Below are positions 4,785 through 10,471 of a stretch of 23,505 bases of DNA, piece after piece. Under the pieces are notes generated by a model, which did no database searches, was not told the origin of the DNA, and saw only the letters and a list, made by a program, of their open reading frames with translations. A program made the translations under genes and the position numbers. The DNA comes from a virus. Where the stretch lies: positions 1 through 23,505 of the IMG/VR virus record IMGVR_UViG_3300013094_002669. The stretch is one strand, 5' to 3'. The first letter of the stretch is position 1. Every line of letters starts with the position of its first letter.

Positions 4785-5567
4785 ATGACACTTACAGCAG
4801 AACAGAAAGCGTTCCGCGCCACACTTTTGGGCGGATCAGACGCAAACACGATCATGGGCGGCGATAACGAACGCCTCCTGAAACTATGGAAAGTAAAGTC
4901 CGGCCAAGAGGAAGACGTTGATCTTAACGACGTTCTCCCTGTCCAGATGGGCGTGTTTACTGAACCATTTAATATCCAATGGTTTGAAAAGCAGACAGGA
5001 CGAAAGGTTACCGACAATGGCACACAGCGGTCTTCTGCTGTTCATTCTTTTATGGGTTGTACTCTTGATGGATTGACCGATGGCGGCGAAACCGTATTTG
5101 AAGCCAAGCACGTCTCAGCCTTCTCCAAAGAGGATGAAATACTGGATAGGTACTACCCACAACTGACCCACAATATGTTGGTCTGTGGGGTCAAGAAGGC
5201 CGTCTTGTCGGTGTTCTTCGGCAACCATAAATATGAGAAGTTTGAAGTTTCTCTGGACGATCTTTACGCCGACATTTTGGTGGGCGCAGAGGCCAAGTTC
5301 TGGGATTGTGTCAAGAATGGTACGCCGCCCGTAACAGTCCATGTCAGATCGCCTATTGACGCCGTCCGTAAGGTCGATTTCACAGGCAACAACACATGGG
5401 CCAATTTGGCGGCACAGTTGAAGTTAAACTCCATTGGCAAGAAACTATACGACGAAGCCGCCAGTGGCTTGAAGGCTATGGTGGAGGAAGATGTAATTGA
5501 AGCCAGTGGTTATGGGATTAGTTTTAAACGTGACAAGCGCGGTGCGCTTCGTATGAAGGGGGAATAA
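4785..5567 (+). CDS. YqaJ-family viral recombinase / exonuclease
   Basis: This 260-residue protein has the motifs of YqaJ-type alkaline exonucleases, which resect double-stranded ends for single-strand annealing. They are LLGGSDANTIMG (14-25), the acidic residue E60 in GVFTEP, D95 in TLDG, the catalytic E106-A-K108 in VFEAKH, and YYPQLTHNM (123-131) with the conserved Q126. Its length is usual for phage members of this family. It is paired with an ERF annealing protein one base downstream of its stop, the expected two-component recombination system. A G-rich ribosome site (GGGGG) precedes the ATG, and a promoter with an operator-like box lies immediately upstream. Confidence 0.88.
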   Translation: MTLTAEQKAFRATLLGGSDANTIMGGDNERLLKLWKVKSGQEEDVDLNDVLPVQMGVFTEPFNIQWFEKQTGRKVTDNGTQRSSAVHSFMGCTLDGLTDGGETVFEAKHVSAFSKEDEILDRYYPQLTHNMLVCGVKKAVLSVFFGNHKYEKFEVSLDDLYADILVGAEAKFWDCVKNGTPPVTVHVRSPIDAVRKVDFTGNNTWANLAAQLKLNSIGKKLYDEAASGLKAMVEEDVIEASGYGISFKRDKRGALRMKGE

Positions 5568-5568
5568 A

Positions 5569-6198
5569 ATGAAGACCAGTGAACAAATTGATGCCTTGTC
5601 AACAGCGTTGGTAAAGGCACAGGGCGCTTTGAAAAACCCGCCTAAGAACAAGATCAACCCGCATTTCAAATCAGCTTATGTGGATTTGTCTGACGGTTTG
5701 GATACCATCCGTGAGTGCTATTCCAAGCATGATCTATCCTTCATTCAAGGTACATCCGTGGTTGACGGCATAATCATTCTTAACACCCGCATTGTTCATA
5801 AGTCGGGCCAGTGGATTGAATCTGAATACCCTGTAGGCGGCTTTGGTAAGCCACAGGAAATGGGTTCAGCTATGACCTACGCCCGCCGCTACGCCCTGTT
5901 TGGCATGGTTGGTGTGGCAGGTGAGGATGATGATGACGGCAACGCTGCACAGGCTGCGGAAACCAAGCCTGTAAAGTCTACAAAGGCTCCTGCCAAGCAG
6001 ATGGAACCCGGCATGAAGCCTGACGACAGTGAGAAGTTCTTGGGCATCTCCATCAGCGCAATGGAAATGTGTTTAAATGATATTGACTTGACCAAGTGGG
6101 CAATCGAAAACAAAGAGTCAATCGGCATGATGATTCCTGCCCATCGCTCTGCGTTGCAGGAGGCTTACAAGGCCAAGAAGGCAGAACTGAGCCAATGA
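5569..6198 (+). CDS. erf: ERF-family single-strand annealing protein
   Basis: The N-terminal 125 residues match ERF: EQIDALSTALVKAQGAL at the start, NPHFKSAYVDLSDGLDTIR in the first third, VGGFGKPQEMGSAMTYARRY, then ALFGMVGVAGEDDDDGN. The last segment, with S-A-x-T-Y-A-R-R-Y and the acidic DDDDG end, is diagnostic. ERF proteins anneal complementary strands and act with an exonuclease; here the exonuclease gene ends just before it. A lysine/proline-rich linker (about 130-155) leads to a helical C-terminal tail that probably contacts partners. Length (209) is normal. Phages of the P22 type use Erf to circularise their genomes after infection, a plausible role here. Confidence 0.88.
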   Translation: MKTSEQIDALSTALVKAQGALKNPPKNKINPHFKSAYVDLSDGLDTIRECYSKHDLSFIQGTSVVDGIIILNTRIVHKSGQWIESEYPVGGFGKPQEMGSAMTYARRYALFGMVGVAGEDDDDGNAAQAAETKPVKSTKAPAKQMEPGMKPDDSEKFLGISISAMEMCLNDIDLTKWAIENKESIGMMIPAHRSALQEAYKAKKAELSQ

Positions 6199-6199
6199 T

Positions 6200-6679
6200 A
6201 TGCCAGAGGTCATCTATGTCCGTAAGAGGGGCAACAAGCTTGAACCTTGCGCCTTAGTAGATGAGGAAGCGTTAGAACAGTTCCCAGAAGGGAAAGACTT
6301 ATCGGTAACTGTTTCACGTATCCGCAGCACCAAACAGCACAGATTTTTTTGGGCGTTCCTGAACAAGATTTGTGAAAACCACGATACCTATCAACGGGCG
6401 GAGCAACTGCTTCTATGGTTAAAAATCCGCCTTGGGTATGTGGAGCAGGTGCATTTCCATGACGAGCAAGTTTGGTGGACGCCTCAGTCCATCAGCTTTA
6501 ACGCAATGGGACAAGAAGAGTTCCGGAAATTCTTTAACGCCGCATTAGATGTTATCGTGGCAGAAGTGATTCCGGGATTGAATACAGAAGAATTAATCGT
6601 TGAAGTTGAAAAAATGTTGGGCTTCCGCCTGACTGATTTATGGAGTGAGAAATATGGCATGGGAAAGCAAGCACGGTGA
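6200..6679 (+). CDS. DUF1367/NinB-like recombination-region protein
   Basis: The sequence reads VTVSRIRSTKQHRFFWAFLN around residues 37-56, then LLLWLKIRLGYVEQVHF, SISFNAMGQEEFRKFF and a helical end. The R-S-x-x-Q-x-R-F-x-W-A motif, a central G-Y-V and the S-I-S-F-x-x-M...E-F pattern are what one sees in DUF1367 and NinB-type proteins found beside phage recombination genes. These are thought to aid recombination mediated by annealing proteins, but the biochemical role of this subgroup is not settled. It starts one base after the ERF stop and its 3' end overlaps the next gene by 26 bases, so it is part of the same transcript. Confidence 0.7.
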   Translation: MPEVIYVRKRGNKLEPCALVDEEALEQFPEGKDLSVTVSRIRSTKQHRFFWAFLNKICENHDTYQRAEQLLLWLKIRLGYVEQVHFHDEQVWWTPQSISFNAMGQEEFRKFFNAALDVIVAEVIPGLNTEELIVEVEKMLGFRLTDLWSEKYGMGKQAR

Positions 6680-6962
6680 TATTTCACTGTTTCCAAACGA
6701 CAAGAAGACCAAAGATAACCAGCCTGATTGGCGGGGTAAAATCACCCTTGACGGCAAAGATTACGACATAGCCCTATGGAATAAAACGTCCGCCAGAAGC
6801 GGCACATCGTTTCTGTCAGGCCGTATGGGTGAAGAGTCCAAGCCAAAGACAGCCCCTGCGTGGGTGCAGCGTAAGCCCAACAATGCTGTTGATGAGGCTT
6901 ATGGAACGCCTGAAAAGAAAACGTCTGTTAAAGAAGCGTTGGATTCAGATTTGCCGTGGTAA
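6654..6962 (+). CDS. Single-stranded DNA-binding-like protein with acidic tip
   Basis: ATG at 6654 is chosen over a GTG at 6645 because GGAG lies 8 bases upstream. The 102-residue product has a beta-rich core (DWRGKITLDGKDYDIALWNK, then SGTSFLSGRMGE), a proline/lysine-rich disordered part, and the C-terminus EALDSDLPW. An acidic tail ending in a hydrophobic residue after proline resembles the partner-binding tip of bacterial SSB (D-D-D-I-P-F). Together with its place after ERF and the NinB-like gene, this suggests a small phage single-strand binding protein. No standard SSB signature is certain, so the call is by architecture and context. Confidence 0.55.
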   Translation: MAWESKHGDISLFPNDKKTKDNQPDWRGKITLDGKDYDIALWNKTSARSGTSFLSGRMGEESKPKTAPAWVQRKPNNAVDEAYGTPEKKTSVKEALDSDLPW

Positions 6963-6976
6963 TGGGATGTTGAACC

Positions 6977-7009
6977 CCTCTAATTAATGTGTTACGCATT
7001 AGTTAGAGG
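6977..7009 (+). promoter_or_regulatory. RNA hairpin covering the HNH ribosome binding site
   Basis: CCTCTAATTAATG (6977-6989) pairs with CATTAGTTAGAGG (6997-7009) along all 13 positions, one of them a U-G wobble, with a 7-base loop. The right arm ends in AGAGG, the Shine-Dalgarno sequence 5 bases before the ATG of the HNH gene at 7015. Folding would hide that site. No T-run follows, so it is not an intrinsic terminator. Confidence 0.65.
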
Positions 7010-7014
7010 TAAAC

Positions 7015-7455
7015 ATGAAACATCATATTCAAAATCTTTTTGAACAAGGCAAATCCCAAGCAGAAATTTGCAAAATAACGGGAAAACCACGTTCAACTGT
7101 ATCGCGTTGGATAAAAGAAAATGCCGTTTTTTCTAATTTTCAAAGAATGAAAAGGAGGAATAAGGCGGTTATTGATAAAATTCAATCAAGATATATTCCG
7201 GAGCCTAATTCTGGATGTTGGTTATGGTTGGGTCATATTAAAAAAAATGGATATGGGTCTTTAACAATTGGGAAAAAAAATTTCCATGCACATCGTTTAA
7301 GTTATCAAACGTATGTAGGGGAAATACCAAAGGATAAAGTCTTGGACCATAAATGTCGCGTTCGGTGTTGTTGCAACCCAAACCATTTGGAAATTGTAAC
7401 GCAAAAAGAAAATTTTCAAAGAGGCGTCCGATGGAAAAAAGAAGGAAAACTATAA
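7015..7455 (+). CDS. HNH homing endonuclease with N-terminal helix-turn-helix
   Basis: Residues 5-36 form a recombinase-like helix-turn-helix (LFEQGKSQAEICKITGKPRS, then TVSRWIKEN). Residues 67-131 are an HNH_3 domain: GCWLWLGHIKKNGYG, HAHRLSYQTYVGEIP, then LDHKCRVRCCCNPNHLE, with the H-R, D-H, C-x-x-x-C and N-P-x-H-L hallmarks all present. Free-standing endonucleases of this type cut DNA lacking the gene and spread by repair. The gene is visibly richer in A+T than the recombination genes before it, as expected for a mobile insert. Its ribosome site is buried in a hairpin. Its end overlaps a second HNH gene by 25 bases. Confidence 0.85.
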   Translation: MKHHIQNLFEQGKSQAEICKITGKPRSTVSRWIKENAVFSNFQRMKRRNKAVIDKIQSRYIPEPNSGCWLWLGHIKKNGYGSLTIGKKNFHAHRLSYQTYVGEIPKDKVLDHKCRVRCCCNPNHLEIVTQKENFQRGVRWKKEGKL

Positions 7456-7781
7456 GTGCCAAACAACGACTTAAAATTTTTACAGATCATCAAGGAAAAT
7501 GCCACATATGCAGTGGTAAAATTGGAATTGGAGAAGCTTGGCAAATTGAACATGTTATTCCTTTTGCGATGGGCGGGGCGGATGACGAGAGCAATTGGCG
7601 TCCATCGCATATCAAATGCCATCGAACAAAAACGACTGATGACGTGGGTAAAATTGCAAAGGCTAAGAGGCGCGAAGCACGTCACCTTGGAGTTAACGTA
7701 TCTCGGACGCCGCTACCTTTTGGTAAAAAATCCAAATTCAAACGCAAATTAGATGGAACTGTAGTTTTAAGGGAGAAGTAA
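7431..7781 (+). CDS. HNH endonuclease (McrA-type)
   Basis: ATG at 7431 is preferred because AGAGG lies about 6 bases upstream; an earlier in-frame start at 7353 would extend further into the preceding gene. The 116-residue protein has a zinc-binding C24-x-x-C27, IEHVIPFAMGGADDESN (39-55) with the general-base H41 and N55, and HIKCHRTKTTDD (60-71) with H60, C63-H64. These are complete catalytic HNH residues of the classical HNH domain. The C-terminus is strongly basic. It differs from the upstream HNH_3 protein, so the pair is not a tandem duplication. It could be a resident phage nuclease aiding replication or packaging, or a second homing enzyme. Confidence 0.85.
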   Translation: MEKRRKTISAKQRLKIFTDHQGKCHICSGKIGIGEAWQIEHVIPFAMGGADDESNWRPSHIKCHRTKTTDDVGKIAKAKRREARHLGVNVSRTPLPFGKKSKFKRKLDGTVVLREK

Positions 7782-7782
7782 A

Positions 7783-8109
7783 ATGGCATTTATTCTTACA
7801 GACGGCCCACCACCAGAGCCAACCGATAGCCCATTGGGCAACATCTTTGACCACGCTTTCCCACTGGCGGATCAGTTGTCAATGAACATCAATGAATCTG
7901 CCGCCAAGATGGCTGCGGAAAATCCGGAATTTAAAAATATGTCCGATGTTATCATCGTGCATAGCATCGCTCTCATGCTGATCATCTGCATGATGAACCG
8001 TGAAGTTCTGGACACCAGCGATCTTGATACCACGTTCAGGAAGGTCAAGGGCATCACCCAAGACTATATTAAGCACCTCCTGACCACCGGAAAGGATCAA
8101 GTCAATTGA
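7783..8109 (+). CDS. 108-residue hypothetical protein
   Basis: The N-terminus is proline-rich (TDGPPPEPTDSP). It is followed by helices and a hydrophobic helix near residues 54-72 (MSDVIIVHSIALMLIICMM) flanked by charged residues. That segment could be a membrane span or the buried core of a helical bundle; the methionine and cysteine content and absence of flanking positive charge leave this open. The ATG follows the upstream stop by one base and has AAGGGAGAAG before it. Its own stop overlaps the next start. No family is recognised. Confidence 0.65.
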   Translation: MAFILTDGPPPEPTDSPLGNIFDHAFPLADQLSMNINESAAKMAAENPEFKNMSDVIIVHSIALMLIICMMNREVLDTSDLDTTFRKVKGITQDYIKHLLTTGKDQVN

Positions 8110-8378
8110 TCATCCAGTTGAACCCAACCTTGCCATTGCTGACTCCCAAGGGGCCAGCTTTGGCGCACTTCCTCATAGATTACGGGGAGGAGCATCACCT
8201 GATGTGGGTATGCATTCAGGACAACAGCGGGGAGATTTGGACATGGCCCAATACCCAAATCAGATCACAATCCAACCCAACAATGGGAAGGCCAAGGATT
8301 CCAAACGTATCTTATGGGACAGTCAATGACACAGGAATTAACACCGATCCAAAAGGTGATCTGGACCGTCAATGCTAA
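8106..8378 (+). CDS. 90-residue conserved phage protein (TTG start)
   Basis: The start is TTG at 8106, overlapping the upstream TGA (TTGA), with AAGGAT 8 bases before it; no ATG fits better. The body reads NPTLPLLTPKGPALAHFLID, then YGEEHHLMWVCIQDNSGEIW and TMGR. The pattern of P-L-x-T-P-K-G-x-A-x-A-H-F-x-I-D-Y-G followed by H-x-L-x-W-V and a T-W-x-N end is a recurring small protein in phages of Proteobacteria. Its function is unknown. About 30 residues after the usual M-G-R end look unstructured and overlap the next gene, so that tail may carry little constraint of its own. Confidence 0.7.
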   Translation: MIIQLNPTLPLLTPKGPALAHFLIDYGEEHHLMWVCIQDNSGEIWTWPNTQIRSQSNPTMGRPRIPNVSYGTVNDTGINTDPKGDLDRQC

Positions 8379-8637
8379 ACCGCGTGAGCAGGTATTTATG
8401 CTGCGGTTGATAGATGCATATGGCTTGTCCACCTTTACCGCCACGATTGATGAGATCGCCAAATTAACCGGAACGCCAAGGGGGACAACAGTGCGTTGTT
8501 TGACGGGTCTACGTGATTTGGGGTGGGTCAATAGCGAACGGATGTACAAGAAGACGGGAATTAACCTTCCGTCTGTGATGAGTTGCGAATACAGCATTGC
8601 AATAGAAAAAGAGCCAGTCACTGCCCCCACGGAGTGA
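8314..8637 (+). CDS. Winged-helix DNA-binding protein
   Basis: The centre reads REQVFMLRLIDAYGLSTFTA, then TIDEIAKLTGTPRGTTVRCL and TGLRDLGWVNSER. This is a helix-turn-helix followed by a wing, of the type in MarR- or replication-associated regulators, with the recognition helix at GTTVRCLTGLRDLG. No ligand-binding domain is present; at 107 residues it is just the DNA-binding module. Either ATG at 8314 or ATG at 8326 could be used; neither has a strong ribosome site, and the gene overlaps the end of its upstream neighbour by 65 bases, so translation may be coupled. As last gene of the rightward early operon it might act on late transcription; that is inference. Confidence 0.65.
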   Translation: MGQSMTQELTPIQKVIWTVNAKPREQVFMLRLIDAYGLSTFTATIDEIAKLTGTPRGTTVRCLTGLRDLGWVNSERMYKKTGINLPSVMSCEYSIAIEKEPVTAPTE

Positions 8638-8642
8638 CTGGC
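8601..8642 (-). terminator. Intrinsic terminator of the late operon
   Basis: GCCAGTCACT (8613-8622) and AGTGACTGGC (8633-8642) form a perfect 10-base stem with a 10-base loop. On the minus strand the stem is followed by TC and TTTTT (8610-8606), giving a standard intrinsic terminator just after the lysozyme gene. The hairpin lies at the 3' end of the convergent plus-strand gene, covering its last codons and its stop. Confidence 0.8.
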
Positions 8643-8654
8643 CCAAGTCAAGAA

Positions 8655-8682
8655 GGAACGGCCCTCCAAGTGGGCCGATTCC
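8655..8682. terminator. Second stem-loop between the convergent operons
   Basis: GGAACGGCCC (8655-8664) pairs with GGGCCG (8672-8677) and TTCC (8679-8682), with one bulged A and a 7-base loop. Read leftward it is followed by a moderately T-rich stretch (CTTCTTGACTT); read rightward it has none. It probably supports the stronger terminator beside it or protects the 3' end of late mRNA. Confidence 0.45.
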
Positions 8683-9200
8683 TAAGCTACCATACGAAAC
8701 GCAATAGTTTCAACCCTTGAAACCCGTGCGCCCCAACCTTTTCCAAAATTACTCCACGTAGGCAGTCCTTGAAGGAATGCTAACCTTGCTTCGCATACTT
8801 TTGTAGCAACTTCACGTATGTTTGCCTCTTCACAAGCAGATATCGTGGCGGGGCCGATTTGTCCGTCGACGGGAGTAACACCAAGTACCTGCTGCAAGGT
8901 TTTCGCTGCACGGGAAACACCGGAATTAACCGCCATATCGAATACAGCGTAGTCTACGCCATCCGGTAGGTCGTCTCCTCTGATTTTATCCCAATATTGG
9001 GAGTGGTAAAGGGGTGCAACGTCTTGAATCGTAAGATTCTGCATATCCTCTTCGGTAACTTCTTTACCGATAAACACTTCCCATACTGCCTGAGTAACGC
9101 CGTGGTTTGTACGACCGCCGGGATCGTGAGGGTTGTTAACGTACCCTCCTTCTTCTTTCAGAATCAAAGCAAGGCATTGTTCAAAGTTCTCAGCAGCCAT
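8682..9200 (-). CDS. GH108 endolysin (lysozyme) with peptidoglycan-binding end
   Basis: The N-terminus has LKEEGGYVNNPHDPGGRTNH and GVT, the active-site block of glycoside hydrolase family 108. The catalytic glutamate is E17 within EGGY, and D-P-G-G-x-T-N-x-G-V-T follows as expected. The middle (WDKIRGDDLPDGVDYAVFDM) is also typical. The C-terminal part, VLGVTPVDGQIGPATISA, matches the PG_binding_3 segment. No signal peptide is seen, so release should need the holin one base upstream in the operon. It cleaves the glycan strands of the host wall at lysis. It is the last gene of the late operon and is followed by a terminator. Confidence 0.9.
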   Translation of the reverse strand: MAAENFEQCLALILKEEGGYVNNPHDPGGRTNHGVTQAVWEVFIGKEVTEEDMQNLTIQDVAPLYHSQYWDKIRGDDLPDGVDYAVFDMAVNSGVSRAAKTLQQVLGVTPVDGQIGPATISACEEANIREVATKVCEARLAFLQGLPTWSNFGKGWGARVSRVETIAFRMVA

Positions 9201-9201
9201 T

Positions 9202-9726
9202 TTATTTCCCCAAAGAAGCAGTTAAAGCATCCGTCTTTTGCTTGGACCCGGCAGACGAACCAAAATAAAATCCCATGACACTGGTCCAAGCGGTTCCAAG
9301 AGTACCAATAAGCATCAAGAGAGCCTCACCACCCGTGGCGGGTAGACCGAAGTGAAGAATGTACGCAATGATGCCAAAGAAGCCCAGCGTGACGCCAACC
9401 GCCAATACACGGGGAATCCAATCCCGCGTTGCAATTTGCATTTGACGAGCCGAATCACGGTCTTCTTCCGATATCTTTTCCAGATCAATGTCCAAAGATT
9501 TCATTTGGATTTTAAAATCGGCGTCAATCTTTTTAAGCTGCGCCAACTGGTCGCCAGTAGGATTGGCAAGAGCCGACATGATATCGTCTTCAGTGCCATT
9601 CTCATGGCCGAAGAGGGCATTTGATACAGCTTTAACCGCCATGCCCGCAATAGGTCCGCCCAGAGCGGTAGCGATGGTAGGAGCAACAGACCCGATCAAC
9701 GGGCCAAAAGTTTTAAGGATGTCCAT
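9202..9726 (-). CDS. Holin of the three-TM (GTA-type) family
   Basis: The 174-residue protein has a glycine/alanine-rich N-terminal segment (PLIGSVAPTIATALGGPIAG) of modest hydrophobicity, and a charged helical middle (residues 50-98). Two clear membrane spans follow near the C-terminus, around RVLAVGVTLGFFGIIAYILH and ALLMLIGTLGTAWTSVMGFY. The tail FGSSAGSKQKTDAL is a recurring end for GTA_holin_3TM proteins. Holins assemble in the inner membrane and open it to the endolysin, whose gene follows one base later. The start overlaps the upstream stop by one base (TAATG). The arrangement holin then lysozyme makes the call strong even though the first span is weak. Confidence 0.8.
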   Translation of the reverse strand: MDILKTFGPLIGSVAPTIATALGGPIAGMAVKAVSNALFGHENGTEDDIMSALANPTGDQLAQLKKIDADFKIQMKSLDIDLEKISEEDRDSARQMQIATRDWIPRVLAVGVTLGFFGIIAYILHFGLPATGGEALLMLIGTLGTAWTSVMGFYFGSSAGSKQKTDALTASLGK

Positions 9727-10007
9727 TATTTACCTTCCGTGATTTTTTCCAGAATACGAACACGAACCGAAATATCGTTAATTTCTTTGGTTAATTCATC
9801 CCGCAATTTATACCGTGCATCAGCCGAAATAGGACTATCTGTAGGAACACCTTGCGCCGTTATCAGCATAGGCATCTTACTTTCAAGGTCTTGTACCTTA
9901 GTGTTAAGTGTTGTTATTTGTGACAACAACCATCCAATGGCCGCCACCAAAATTGGGAAAGCCATATTGATAATTTTCCCAAAATCAAAATGATTTTCGT
10001 CCATCAC
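9726..10007 (-). CDS. Small membrane-anchored coiled-coil protein of the lysis region
   Basis: One N-terminal membrane span (IINMAFPILVAAIGWLLSQI, about residues 12-31) is followed by a coiled-coil stretch (TTLNTKVQDLESK). After a short loop comes a second charged helix (KLRDELTKEINDISVRVRIL). This single-span plus coiled-coil plan is what i-spanins and XhlA-like lysis accessory proteins look like, and the gene lies directly before the holin. No lipoprotein partner (o-spanin) is visible nested in or next to it, so the spanin role is unproven. It overlaps both neighbours: ATGA at its start and TAATG at its end. Confidence 0.6.
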   Translation of the reverse strand: MMDENHFDFGKIINMAFPILVAAIGWLLSQITTLNTKVQDLESKMPMLITAQGVPTDSPISADARYKLRDELTKEINDISVRVRILEKITEGK

Positions 10008-10471
10008 TTCACCGTTAACATTAAATAGATGCCAATAGCGGCTATACAGAGAACAAGAAAGCCAACAATACTACTAACCATGATTGCGTCCTTACGTGCC
10101 TCTTCACGTTCCGCTAACTCCGCTGCCGCCTGACGCGCTGCTTCTTTACGCATTTCAATCACCTGCCGTTGTATGCCTTCCCATGCGGCTTTCCCATATT
10201 GGGAAATAAACAAGTTCTTGACCTGAAGCTGCATGTCCAAAGCCTTTGCCTTGGCGGCATAAATCTTAACCGCTTCGGCTTCAAACTCCGACTGGGATTG
10301 AAACAATTTTTTTTTACGAGGCGTTGACGCAATCGTGACAATCTGACCGACTTTGCTGAAAAGGTTACTTACCTTTTCCGCAGTCTCCATCATGTCCTGT
10401 CCGGCATCTACGGCGGACTTGATGGAGTTATATATAGCGGTAGCGCCAGCGATAAGCGTAAACGGGTCCAT
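10004..10471 (-). CDS. Coiled-coil protein with a C-terminal membrane anchor
   Basis: The N-terminus (MDPFTLIAGATAIYNSIKSA) is mildly hydrophobic. A long helical region follows, with FQSQSEFEAEAVKIYAAKAK, LQVKNLFISQYGKAAWEGIQ and an EARKDA-rich coiled coil. Residues 131-153 form a clear membrane span (VSSIVGFLVLCIAAIGIYLM). Such tail-anchored helical proteins occur just after the internal virion protein genes in several podoviruses, but no named family is recognised. It could be a minor virion or lysis-accessory component. It is tightly coupled: TAATG with the giant gene before it and ATGA with the gene after it. Confidence 0.6.
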   Translation of the reverse strand: MDPFTLIAGATAIYNSIKSAVDAGQDMMETAEKVSNLFSKVGQIVTIASTPRKKKLFQSQSEFEAEAVKIYAAKAKALDMQLQVKNLFISQYGKAAWEGIQRQVIEMRKEAARQAAAELAEREEARKDAIMVSSIVGFLVLCIAAIGIYLMLTVK

